Assembly: GCF_020215705.1 (NCBI RefSeq)
Contig: NZ_JAIWNB010000002.1
Span: 310,001-374,000 of the forward strand
DNA from: Nonomuraea aurantiaca
Lineage (GTDB): Bacteria > Actinomycetota > Actinomycetes > Streptosporangiales > Streptosporangiaceae
Length of the DNA stretch: 64,000 nucleotides
Direction of reading: 5' to 3'
Made by a program: the position numbers and the translations under genes
Shown here: positions 30,101 through 36,947 of the stretch, piece after piece
Numbering within the stretch: the first letter of the stretch is position 1
How the letters are laid out: every line of letters starts with the position of its first letter
The notes under the pieces: model-generated
The model's input: only the letters and a program-made list of their open reading frames with translations
What the model was told of the DNA's origin: nothing
The model's database searches: none

Positions 30101-31903
30101 GCCCAGGAGCCGGGCCAGGTCGCCGCCCGTGTCCTGGCGCTCGGTGGCCACGAAGATGTCGGACAGCTGCGCGGCCTCGGTGAGGCCGAGGACGGTCAGG
30201 CACTCGTCGACGTCGTCGCGGAAGGCGGGCTCGTCGGCGTAGAGGGCGGCCACCATGCCGGGATACTGCTCGCCGACCCCGGCGATCAGGAAGCCGACCC
30301 GGCGGCCCACGGTCGCGTCGTTACGGCCCAGCCGCCCGGCCGGGTCGGCCAGCAGAGTGGCGGCACGGCCGCTCGAGTCGGCCACCACGACCCTGCGGTG
30401 GTTGAAGACCTTGCGGCCGACCTGCAGCGTGTAGGCGACGTCGCCCAGTTCCAGGTCGGAGTCGATCTCCAGCCGGTCGGCGAGCCTGACGCAGGCGTTC
30501 TCGGCGGCCGACTCGGAGCGGGCCGACAGCGGCAGCACCTGCCAGCGGCGCGACCGCTCGGGGCGCCGCTCGGGCCGCGGGGCCTCGGTGACGATGGCGT
30601 GCGCGTTGGTGCCGCCCATGCCGAGCGAGCTGATGCCCGCGATCCGGGGCCGGTCGTCGTCACGCGGCCACGGGGTGACCTCGGAGGTGACGCGGAACGG
30701 GCTGCTGTCGAAGTCGATCTCCCGGTTCGGGGAGGTGTAGTGCAGGGTGCCCGGGATGAGCTCGTTGCGCAGGGACTGGACGACCTTGATGAGCCCGGTG
30801 ACGCCCGAGGCCCGGTCGAGGTGGCCGACGTTCGGCTTGATCGAGCCGAGCAGGCAGTACTGCTTGTCCTTGGTAGGGCCGAAGGCGCTGGTCAGGGCGG
30901 CGACCTCCATCGGGTCGCCCACCTCGGTCGCGGTGCCGTGCGCCTCGACGTACGAGATCTCGGACGGGTCGATCCCGGCCCGCTCGATCGCCCTGCTGAC
31001 GCACCTGCGCTGCCCGTCGATGCTGGGCGCGAGGTAGCTGAACTTGAGCGCGCCGTCGTTGTTGATCGCGGAGGCGCGGATGACGGCGAGCACGGTGTCG
31101 CGGTCGGCGATCGCGCGGTCCAGGCGCTTGAGCGCGACCACGGCGGCCCCGTCGCCGAACATGCTGCCCTTGCCCTCGGCGTCGAACGTGCGCACGTGGC
31201 CGTCGGGCGACTCCTGGCCGCCCTCCTCCCACAGGTACCCGACCCGGTCGGGGATGCGTACGGACACGCCGCCGGCCAGCGCGATCTCGCAGTCGCCCCG
31301 GCGCAGCGCGTCGCTCGCCAGGTGCACGGCGACGAGGGAGGTCGAGCAGAACGTCTGCACGGCCACGCTCGGGCCCGAGAGGTTGAGGCGGAAGGAGACG
31401 TTCGTGGTGAGCGCGTCCTTGTCATTGCCGATCATCAGGGCGGACGGGTCGATGCCCATCTCGAACGCCCTCAGCCGGGTGAGCAGGTAGCCGCTGATGT
31501 TGGTGCCCGCGAACACGCCCACACTGCCCCGCGAATCGGGCGAACCGTACCCGGCGGCTTCGAGGACCTCCCAAGCCACCTCCAGGAAGATCCGCTGCTG
31601 CGGATCGGCCAAGGTCGCCTCACGCGGGTTGTAACCAAAGAATCCGGCGTCGAATCCCCGGATGTTGTCCAGGATCGGCCGGCTCCTGACATAGTTCGGC
31701 TGCTGGAAGGTCGCCGGACTAACCCCCGCGTCGATCAGCTCCTCGTCGGAGAATCGGGTGAACGACTCCACACCGGTGCTGATGTTGCGCCAGAACGTCT
31801 CGACGTTGTCCGCCCCGGGGAATCGGCCGGCCATGCCGATGATCGCGATATTCGACTCGTCCGCCGAGTGTTTCGAGTCGCCGGGTGAATGCTGCTGATC
31901 CAT
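27191..31903 (-). CDS. Type I polyketide synthase, one module: KS-AT-KR-ACP
   Basis: 1570 residues. ATG 31903 is preferred to ATG 31909 because GAGG at 31911-31914 stands 7 bases before the former but only 1 base before the latter. KS about 16-430 (CSTSL, HGTAT, NVGHLD), AT from about 535 with Ser near 645 in GYSLGEY and AFHS, KR from about 1169 with SATGGGAGQVDYCAAN, ACP with GGNSL Ser near 1500. No DH, ER or TE. The C-terminus (DQRRSRIEQRRNM) is a short charged helix that could dock with a partner. It shares its KR loop type and CSTSL KS with the + strand two-module PKS, so the two probably belong to one assembly line. The stop overlaps the start of the AT-less PKS. Confidence 0.95.
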   Translation of the reverse strand: MDQQHSPGDSKHSADESNIAIIGMAGRFPGADNVETFWRNISTGVESFTRFSDEELIDAGVSPATFQQPNYVRSRPILDNIRGFDAGFFGYNPREATLADPQQRIFLEVAWEVLEAAGYGSPDSRGSVGVFAGTNISGYLLTRLRAFEMGIDPSALMIGNDKDALTTNVSFRLNLSGPSVAVQTFCSTSLVAVHLASDALRRGDCEIALAGGVSVRIPDRVGYLWEEGGQESPDGHVRTFDAEGKGSMFGDGAAVVALKRLDRAIADRDTVLAVIRASAINNDGALKFSYLAPSIDGQRRCVSRAIERAGIDPSEISYVEAHGTATEVGDPMEVAALTSAFGPTKDKQYCLLGSIKPNVGHLDRASGVTGLIKVVQSLRNELIPGTLHYTSPNREIDFDSSPFRVTSEVTPWPRDDDRPRIAGISSLGMGGTNAHAIVTEAPRPERRPERSRRWQVLPLSARSESAAENACVRLADRLEIDSDLELGDVAYTLQVGRKVFNHRRVVVADSSGRAATLLADPAGRLGRNDATVGRRVGFLIAGVGEQYPGMVAALYADEPAFRDDVDECLTVLGLTEAAQLSDIFVATERQDTGGDLARLLGRTDEAAAPSTVEAHLIQPAVFVAEYALARQLIRWGIAPEIMVGYSLGEYVAACLSGVLSLPDALRLVAYRAKLITSQPEGAMLAVAADERRLRAVLGDLLTRDLDVAVRTGSQLVLAGPVAAVEAAGALLLEAKIGCRRLDTTHAFHSRMLEPVAAELTAWISDNVTLHPPVIPYVSNVTGRLATADVVTDPGYWSRHMCETVEFGAGLAHVLGTGDLALVEIGPGQSLGALTRGHPECDRAQWPLIVTTLPAANDRLDTHAATATAVGKLWLAGVSVDWAALHAGWAPGRIPLPTYPFEHQDYWLEIDQTAASTGAPAIDDSDPTSILNALPRLPDERWINVPTWRQTAPRPAREEEAARWLVYTDAGRADTLADTLRAHLEAAGHQVVLVRPGERFAAGPDGLVVRPGSPEDAVSALRTLAERDFEPERVVHLWTAEESPDSTDECLRRGLHTLVALARAAGDMGITRWSLDIVTVGGQRVLPGDRVIPERGTLLGPTRLIPVEYPRVRTRLIDIDTVSSPRDLLTELRAEPTDQVVGLRSGRRWVPEYEVLDASCIDQDAPKAQVRRGGTYLVTGGLGGIGLAMAERLAEHYQARLVLMGRTPVPPRDQWGPILASERTAEEVRRRIEGLRRLEAAGIEVVTVAGDVSQPDDVRRAVGAAIETFGELNGVLHCAGVPAVGLMQFKTVADIQRTLAPKVAGTLAIGEALKDVPVDFVALFSSTTSATGGGAGQVDYCAANAFLDAYALSDPLPGVTVTAIDWCEWTWNGWTDGLENYDEGSKHYFTWYRENFGITFDQGYETLLRVLASGEAHVITSTQDFAPLVAMSRRSSIESHQATVKKIRDAFGRHPRPELSTAYVEPQSPAEEAITAVWAEALGLEQVGIHDNFFELGGNSLLGMEIIAEVRKALELSYLPPHILYQSPTVASLAEAATSGGEQDQQTLGALDQRRSRIEQRRNMLRGKAAS

Positions 31904-31914
31904 CAACATGCCTC

Positions 31915-31937
31915 AATTCACTACATGTCACTGAATT
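31915..31937 (-). promoter_or_regulatory. 23-bp imperfect palindrome just upstream of the - strand PKS operon
   Basis: AATTCA and TGAATT form perfect 6-bp arms around an 11-base centre that contains ACATGT. The element abuts the ribosome-binding site of the PKS at 27191-31903. Its position and AT content amid GC-rich DNA suggest an operator or part of a promoter for this operon. No regulator gene for it is seen nearby; the function is inferred. Confidence 0.4.
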
Positions 31938-31956
31938 ACCGACAGAAAAGGCGAGC

Positions 31957-31982
31957 GACCCGCGGCCCCCTGGCCGCGGGTC
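31957..31982 (-). terminator. Hairpin terminator after the ABC exporter genes
   Basis: GACCCGCGGCC and GGCCGCGGGTC make a perfect 11-bp stem with a 4-base loop. On the - strand it begins 6 bases after the permease stop and is followed by CTTTTC. It should end the exporter transcript, so the PKS operon downstream needs its own promoter. Confidence 0.7.
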
Positions 31983-31988
31983 GGCACT

Positions 31989-32810
31989 TCAGAGCAGGTG
32001 CCCGCGCCCCCAGCCGCGCGTGAGCCTGCGGACGGCGAACGTGCCGGCGACGAGGCCGATCGCCAGCAGGACCCCGGCCGGTGCCAGGGTGCCCGCCGCG
32101 TCTCCGCGGACCGCGGCCTGCATCATCGTCAGGGCCCAGTAGCCGGGCGAGATGTGCGCGGCCACCTGGGCCCATTCGGGCATGATGCTCAACGGCACCA
32201 GGGCCCCGCCCAGCGAGCTGAGCGTCAGGGCGCCGACGTCGGAGATCACGCTGAGCTCCCCGTGGCTGCGGACGATCGTGGCGAGCGCCGCGCCGATCGA
32301 GAGCAGCGCGAAGGCCCAGATCGCGATCGCGAAGACCACGTACTGCGGGGCCCTCGGAATCGGCAGCCCGATGACGAGGCAGCCGTACACCAGCAGGATC
32401 GACTGCTGCACGACCATCACCACGAAGATCGGGATGGTCTTGCCGAGCAGCAGTTCGGTCGCCGGGGCGCGGCTCGCGCGCAGGCGGTCCCAGGTGCGCC
32501 AGGTGCGCTCGACGAGGATCGCGTTGCCCGCGATGGAGATCGCGAACACCGAGAACATCACCATCAGGCCGGTCGCCACCTGCGTGGCGCCGCCTTCGAC
32601 GGCCCGGACGTACAGCGGCTTGAGCACCAGCATGAGCACCATCGGCATGGCGACGTAGCTGATCATCTGCCCCGGGTCGCGCAGCCGGATGAGCGTGTTG
32701 TGCTTGGCCAGCGCGCCGACGCGGTACGCGGCGCCGCGCAGGTTGTCGAGCAGCCCGGCGGGCGGCGGGGGTTCGACCCGGTGCTGGGTGTGCGGGGTGT
32801 CAAGGAGCAT
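31989..32810 (-). CDS. ABC transporter permease, drug-exporter (DrrB) type
   Basis: 273 residues with about six hydrophobic spans (for example MPMVLMLVLKPLYV, FVVMVVQQSILLVYG, AIAIWAFALLSIG) and the ABC-2 type layout: short cytoplasmic N-terminus, permease core, last helix before RRLTRGWGRG. ATG 32810 lies inside the last codons of the ATPase gene, an 11-base overlap, so the two are made together. The pair most likely exports the polyketide and may give self-resistance. The substrate is inferred from the position beside the PKS genes. Confidence 0.9.
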   Translation of the reverse strand: MLLDTPHTQHRVEPPPPAGLLDNLRGAAYRVGALAKHNTLIRLRDPGQMISYVAMPMVLMLVLKPLYVRAVEGGATQVATGLMVMFSVFAISIAGNAILVERTWRTWDRLRASRAPATELLLGKTIPIFVVMVVQQSILLVYGCLVIGLPIPRAPQYVVFAIAIWAFALLSIGAALATIVRSHGELSVISDVGALTLSSLGGALVPLSIMPEWAQVAAHISPGYWALTMMQAAVRGDAAGTLAPAGVLLAIGLVAGTFAVRRLTRGWGRGHLL

Positions 32811-33636
32811 TGCTGACCGCCAGGGATCTGTAGAGGTCGTCGAGGGAGGGGTTGCGCACGTCGACGGTGCTGATCGGGCGGTCGGCACGGCTGAGCAGGT
32901 CGATCAGGGTGTTGGCCGGGTGGGTCGTCGAGACCGTGATCTCCTCTTCGTTGTCGAAGGTGAGCTGCACCTCGCCGGGCAGGCCGTCGACCAGCTCCTC
33001 GTGGGTGCCCCTGGCGATGACCCGGCCGTCCCTGACCACCGCGATCGTGGCCTGGAGCTCGGTGAGCTCGGGCAGGTAGTGGGTGGTGTAGACGACGGCG
33101 GCGCCCTCGCCCGCGCGCTGCTTGACCACGTCGAGCATCGCCTGCCTGGTCTCCAGGTCGGCGCCGGCCGTGGGCTCGTCGAGCAGCAGCAGCGCCGGCC
33201 GGTGGATGAGCGCGGTGGCGGCCTGGGTCCTGCGCTGCTGGCCGCCGGACAGGACCGCCGCGTGCCGGTCGATGAAGTCGCTCAGCCGCAGGGCGGCCAC
33301 GATGTCGTCGATGGCGGTGGTGAGCGCCTGGCCACGCAGCCCGGCCAGCTTGCCGAACAGCTCCAGGTGCTCCCTGACGCTGACCGACGGGTAGAGCGCG
33401 ATGTGCTGCGGTGCGACGCCGACCCGGCCTTTGACGGCGGACGGCGGCTTGCCGTCGATGGTGACGTGGCCGCCGTCCGGACGGGTCAGGTACGACACGA
33501 TCTCTACGAAGGTCGTCTTGCCCGCGCCGTTGTGCCCCACGAGCCCGACGATCTCGCCCGCGGCCACGCTCAGGCTGAACTCGTCGAGGGCTCTGACCGG
33601 GCCATAACACTTGACAAGATCGATTGCCTCCAGCAA
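32800..33636 (-). CDS. ABC transporter ATP-binding protein, DrrA type
   Basis: 278 residues. Walker A is GHNGAGKTT, the signature LSGGQQRR, Walker B LLLLDEPTAG and the switch His in TTHY. The frame is open upstream, but TTG 33636 is chosen: GGAGGAGG stands 7 bases before it and the protein then begins directly at the ABC fold (LLEAIDLVKCYG). The C-terminal segment matches the DrrA-type extension. It forms an exporter with the overlapping permease gene. The intergenic region upstream holds a palindrome that may control both genes. Confidence 0.92.
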   Translation of the reverse strand: MLEAIDLVKCYGPVRALDEFSLSVAAGEIVGLVGHNGAGKTTFVEIVSYLTRPDGGHVTIDGKPPSAVKGRVGVAPQHIALYPSVSVREHLELFGKLAGLRGQALTTAIDDIVAALRLSDFIDRHAAVLSGGQQRRTQAATALIHRPALLLLDEPTAGADLETRQAMLDVVKQRAGEGAAVVYTTHYLPELTELQATIAVVRDGRVIARGTHEELVDGLPGEVQLTFDNEEEITVSTTHPANTLIDLLSRADRPISTVDVRNPSLDDLYRSLAVSNAP

Positions 33637-33931
33637 TGTGTCACCTCCTCCAGTATTCACACCGAATGCGACGTCTACCCTTTGTCGGAAATTAATCGGT
33701 TGAATACGATTAACTGGGTGTTGCTGGCTACGATAGCGGGAGCCGGCCCAGGTGGCCGATGGCAAGAAGTGGCAGGAAAGAGTAGGCCACTGACCGGCGG
33801 TCGGATTTGGCCGCCATAACTGGTGAATCAGCACTACGAGCACGCTGTCATCAAATGACGGTAATTTGCTGCCAGTGCGCCCGTATCCGCACAACTAGAA
33901 TGACTCACCTTTACCGCATAATCTGACCACC
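33637..33931. promoter_or_regulatory. Divergent intergenic region with operator-like palindrome
   Basis: 295 bases without a gene and clearly richer in A+T than its surroundings. It holds the exporter ribosome-binding site (33641-33651) and a perfect inverted repeat, TTAATCG at 33692-33698 and CGATTAA at 33707-33713, with an 8-base spacer. Size and placement fit an operator for a TetR/PadR-like regulator of the exporter. A TAGAAT hexamer at 33896-33901 could be a -10 element for the kinase gene, but I see no convincing -35. Confidence 0.5.
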
Positions 33932-34648
33932 ATGCGTGTGGGAACGTTGCTCGCGGCAGGGCAGGACTGCGACGTGTACGAGGCCGGGACCGGCAAGGTG
34001 ATCCGGCGGGCCCGGGACGGCCGCAGCCTCGAACGCGAGGCGTCGGTCATGCGGCACGCCCGCAGGCAGGACTTTCCGGCGCCCGAGGTCTTCGACGCCG
34101 ACGGGGCCGACATCCTCATGGAGCGGATCGTCGGCGTCAGCGTGTCGCGCGAGGCCACCCGGCGGCCGTGGCGCGCGCCCGCGTACGGGCGCCTCCTGGT
34201 GGAGCTGCTCCAGCGGCTGGCCACCGTACGCGCGCCCGGCTGGCTGCCCGCCGCCGAGGGGGCGCCCGGCAACAACCTGCTCCACCTGGACCTGCACCCC
34301 GGCAACGTGCTCGTCACCGCCGACGGTCCCCGGGTCATCGACTGGGCGAACGCCGGCCGTGGCGCGCCGGCCGCCGACGTGGCCTGCACCTGGCTGATCA
34401 TCGCCGCCGCCCCCGTATCCGGGCCGGTCCGGCGGGCCGGCCGCGTCCTCATGGCGAAGGCGTTCGCGGACGCCGTCGACCGCCCGGCCGTGCTGCCGTA
34501 CCTGACCGCGATGGCCGAGCGCCGCCGCGACGACGACAACACCCACGACGCCGAGCGGGCCGCCATCGACCGCCTGCTCGCCCGCGAGACGGCGACATCC
34601 TCCCCACGGCTCACGCCGAAAGACTCCACGCTCAAGGAGAACCGATGA
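33932..34648 (+). CDS. APH-family phosphotransferase (small kinase-like protein)
   Basis: 238 residues. The catalytic loop is HLDLHPGNVLV (HxDxxxxN) and the metal-binding motif VIDWAN replaces DFG, as in aminoglycoside and choline kinases. The N-terminal lobe is short. The substrate is unknown; candidates are a small molecule or a peptide. No ribosome-binding site is evident before ATG 33932. It overlaps the DUF1707 gene by 4 bases, so the two are coexpressed. It might act with the LanC-like gene downstream, but the sequence does not show that. Confidence 0.85.
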   Translation: MRVGTLLAAGQDCDVYEAGTGKVIRRARDGRSLEREASVMRHARRQDFPAPEVFDADGADILMERIVGVSVSREATRRPWRAPAYGRLLVELLQRLATVRAPGWLPAAEGAPGNNLLHLDLHPGNVLVTADGPRVIDWANAGRGAPAADVACTWLIIAAAPVSGPVRRAGRVLMAKAFADAVDRPAVLPYLTAMAERRRDDDNTHDAERAAIDRLLARETATSSPRLTPKDSTLKENR

Positions 34649-35124
34649 ACGAGCGGCGAAAGATCCGGGCGTCGGACGGCGATCGCGAGGTGGTCGCCGA
34701 GCGGCTCAGCGCCGCGCTGACCGAGGGCCGCCTCAGCATGCAGGAGTACGACGAGCGGCTGGGCCGGGCCTTCCAGGCGGTGACGTACGGCGAACTGGCG
34801 GACCTCCTGGGCGACCTGCCCCGCGCGAAGGCGAAACCGCAGCCCGCGCCGCGTGGGGCGGCGGTCCCGGCCGGGCTGCTGGCGACGCTGCCGAGATGGC
34901 TCAGGATCCTCTGGGCGATCTGGGCCGTGAAGGTGTCGATCAACGTCGTGGTCTGGGTCATGCTCAGCGTCTCTGACGCGTCCCTGGTGTACTTCTGGCC
35001 CGTGTGGATCATCGGGCCGCCGGGCGCCGCCCTGTTCGGGCTGTCGGCCGCGACCACCATGATCCGCCGTGGCCGCGTCCCCCTGGAAACCACCGCGACG
35101 CCCTCGCCCCTCGACGGCGGCTGA
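34645..35124 (+). CDS. DUF1707 membrane protein
   Basis: 159 residues. The N-terminal DUF1707 domain spans about 6-58: RASDGDREVV at its start and the conserved GRLSMQEYDERLGRAF and TYGELADLLGDLP. Two membrane spans follow (WLRILWAIWAVKVSINVVVWVML and the FWPVWIIGPPGAALFGL stretch). AAGGAG lies 5 bases before ATG 34645, which overlaps the kinase stop. DUF1707 is common in actinobacteria and has no firm function; a regulatory or membrane-anchoring role is often guessed. Confidence 0.88.
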   Translation: MNERRKIRASDGDREVVAERLSAALTEGRLSMQEYDERLGRAFQAVTYGELADLLGDLPRAKAKPQPAPRGAAVPAGLLATLPRWLRILWAIWAVKVSINVVVWVMLSVSDASLVYFWPVWIIGPPGAALFGLSAATTMIRRGRVPLETTATPSPLDGG

Positions 35125-35151
35125 CTGCCCAGAAAGCGGCGACGACAACCC

Positions 35152-35180
35152 TTAATTTCCTACCAAATGTGTGGGATAAT
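35152..35180 (+). promoter_or_regulatory. Candidate promoter for a leaderless LanC-like transcript
   Basis: TTAATT at 35152-35157 and GATAAT at 35175-35180 are 17 bases apart. GATAAT matches the -10 consensus in five of six positions, but the -35 is poor. Transcription would begin about at ATG 35188, giving a leaderless message, which is common in actinobacteria. Confidence 0.35.
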
Positions 35181-35187
35181 GCTCGGC

Positions 35188-36612
35188 ATGAGCTTGGATC
35201 GGACGCGCTCATCGAGCGAGCGTGCTGAGACACCGCTGACCGCCGCCATCATGGCCGGCCGCTGGATCCGCTCGGCGGCCGTCGACGACGAGCGCGGCCG
35301 GCACTGGCGGGCCAACCCCGACCCTCGGGGCAGGTCGGCCCTCGCCGCCGAACCGGCCTCGCTCTACGCGGGGGCGGCGGGCATCGTGCTGTTCTTCCTG
35401 GAGCTCGCCGCGGCGACGGGCCACGAGGCGTACCTCGACGAGGCCCGCGCGGGCGCCCGCTACCTCTCCGGCACCTGGGCGAACCAGACGAGCCTGTCGC
35501 TCTATCACGGTCTGTCCGGCACCGTGGTCGCGCTCGCCGAGGCCGGCTGGGTGCTCGGGGACGGTGGCTTCGAGGAGGCCGCCGTGGCCGCCGCCGACCG
35601 GATCGTCCGCTCCGCCCGCCCGCTCGACGGCGGCCCCGGCTGGTCGCGCGATCCCGCGCAGAGCGGCGACGGCGGCGTGGTGCTCGGCCTGCTGCACGCG
35701 TCCTCGATGCTCGGCATGCCCGCCTACCAGGACCTGGCCGTCGAGGCGGGCGCCCGCATCGCCCGCCTGGCCGTGCCCGGCCACCTGTTCGGCCACTCCA
35801 CCGGCCTGCCCGACGGGCAGACCTGGCCCGGTGACTGCTCCGACCTGCCGGGAAAGCCCGGCGACGCGGCCGGTGGCCGGGCCGATCTGCCGGTGGACGC
35901 CGTCACGCCGGGCTTCCTGTCCGGCACGGCGGGCACGGCGTTCCTGCTCGCCCGCCTGTACGGCGTCACCGGCGACCCGCTCTTCCTCAACGCGGCCCGC
36001 AGAGGCGCCGGCTTCGTCCAGATGGTCAGCGTCGTGGCCGGGAGATGCGCCGCCGTGCCGCACCACGTGCCGCAGGGCCGGGGGCTGCACTACCTGGGCT
36101 TCTGCTCGGGCTCGGCCGGGGTGGCGCGGCTGTTCTACGAGCTGTACCGGGTCTCGGGCGAGGCCGACGACCTGGCCTGGTGCGAGCGGCTGGCGCACGG
36201 CATCGTCGAGAGCGGCGTCCCACACCGCCGTACCCCGGGCTTCTGGAACGTCTCCTGCCAGTGCTGCGGCACGGCCGGGCTGGTGGAGCTGTTCGTGGGG
36301 CTGTGGGCGGCGACGGGGCGCAAGTCGTACCTGGACTTCGCGAGCGTGCTCGCCGAGCACCTGATCGGCCGCGCGGCCGACCACGACGGGCGGGGGCTGC
36401 GCTGGTATCAGGCGTATCGGCGGCTGCGCCCCGGCGAGGTGTCGGCGGACACGGGCTACATGGTCGGCGCGGCGGGCATCGGCGCCGCGCTCCTGCACCT
36501 GGACGCCGCCCTCCAGGGCGACCAGGCCCGCCGGGTGATCCTGCTGCCGGACAACCCGTTCCCGTCGATCCCCGTGCCCGCGCACCGTCTGGGCCGTCCC
36601 GGCGCGCAATAG
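35188..36612 (+). CDS. Stand-alone lanthionine synthetase C-like (LanC) protein
   Basis: 474 residues with the repeating alpha/alpha-barrel pattern (LYAGAAGIVLFFLEL, LYHGLSGTVVAL, GFLSGTAGTAFLL, GFCSGSAGVARLF, CCGTAGLVELF, GYMVGAAGIGAAL). Zinc ligands would be the Cys of GFCSG and both Cys of QCCG; the usual Cys-His-Gly is replaced by Cys-Cys-Gly, as in three-cysteine cyclases such as ProcM. LanC proteins add Cys thiols to dehydroamino acids or, as LanC-like proteins, to other activated groups. No lanthipeptide dehydratase or precursor gene is visible nearby. ATG 35188 is chosen over 35167 and 35179 because of the GTGGGA about 10 bases upstream and the possible leaderless promoter. Confidence 0.88.
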   Translation: MSLDRTRSSSERAETPLTAAIMAGRWIRSAAVDDERGRHWRANPDPRGRSALAAEPASLYAGAAGIVLFFLELAAATGHEAYLDEARAGARYLSGTWANQTSLSLYHGLSGTVVALAEAGWVLGDGGFEEAAVAAADRIVRSARPLDGGPGWSRDPAQSGDGGVVLGLLHASSMLGMPAYQDLAVEAGARIARLAVPGHLFGHSTGLPDGQTWPGDCSDLPGKPGDAAGGRADLPVDAVTPGFLSGTAGTAFLLARLYGVTGDPLFLNAARRGAGFVQMVSVVAGRCAAVPHHVPQGRGLHYLGFCSGSAGVARLFYELYRVSGEADDLAWCERLAHGIVESGVPHRRTPGFWNVSCQCCGTAGLVELFVGLWAATGRKSYLDFASVLAEHLIGRAADHDGRGLRWYQAYRRLRPGEVSADTGYMVGAAGIGAALLHLDAALQGDQARRVILLPDNPFPSIPVPAHRLGRPGAQ

Positions 36613-36719
36613 GAAAGCCACCGCATGGTGCTGTAAGTGACTTGTAAGTCAGATGTGAGCGTTGAGGCTTACGTTCCTTTTGCCAGAACACAGGGGGAAC
36701 ATCCTGAACGGAGCGCATC

Positions 36720-36755
36720 ATGCGGCTGAGGGCCAAGAGCGTCCGCATCACCTGA
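36720..36755 (+). CDS. Possible 11-residue leader peptide (MRLRAKSVRIT)
   Basis: GGAG at 36710-36713 is 6 bases before ATG 36720, ideal spacing. The stop TGA at 36753-36755 directly precedes the first arm of an alternative RNA pairing (36756-36765). The peptide is basic with no Cys. A ribosome at its stop would cover that arm, the arrangement expected of an attenuator. No homologue is known to me, and so short an ORF could be chance. Confidence 0.3.
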   Translation: MRLRAKSVRIT

Positions 36756-36817
36756 GCATGAGGTGACCACATAGCCGGTGGGGGCCGGAAGGTGCAGGTC
36801 CGGCCCCCACCTCATGC
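36756..36817 (+). terminator. Strong hairpin with mutually exclusive arm (terminator or attenuator)
   Basis: GGTGGGGGCCGGA (36777-36789) and its perfect complement (36799-36811) form a 13-bp GC stem with a 9-base loop. The 3' arm and the bases after it, CACCTCATGC (36808-36817), are also a perfect complement of GCATGAGGTG (36756-36765), so two structures compete, or a larger bulged stem forms. There is no U tract, as is usual for actinobacterial terminators. Confidence 0.6.
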
Positions 36818-36947
36818 GCCCTGGGCGAATTACGCCAACGGATCTTTCCAGCTTATTTGAAGCATCCATCCAGATATGTCAGGTCTGCATACAGTACGAC
36901 CCGTGGGGGCTCCGGTAACCAGAACGAACGTGTGGAGCGAGCTACGA

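Larger units (their letters stand above)
36613..36947 (+). promoter_or_regulatory. Structured leader region between the LanC-like and winged-helix genes
   Basis: 335 bases holding no ordinary gene. In order it contains a 14-bp palindrome, TGACTT-GT-AAGTCA, at 36638-36651; an 11-codon ORF with its own ribosome-binding site; a strong hairpin with an alternative pairing arm; and the region before the regulator start. The layout suggests control of the regulator or ESX genes by transcription attenuation, or simply a terminator for the LanC-like gene. Confidence 0.45.

Noticed and set aside
33932..36612. A complete lanthipeptide cluster (kinase plus LanC)
   Set aside because: No dehydratase/lyase and no Cys-containing precursor peptide could be found on either strand nearby; the tiny ORF at 36720 has no Cys.
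36876..36947. Start of the winged-helix regulator at ATG 36876
   Set aside because: No ribosome-binding site before it and the added residues look non-conserved; GTG 36948 with GGAG upstream is preferred, though not proven.
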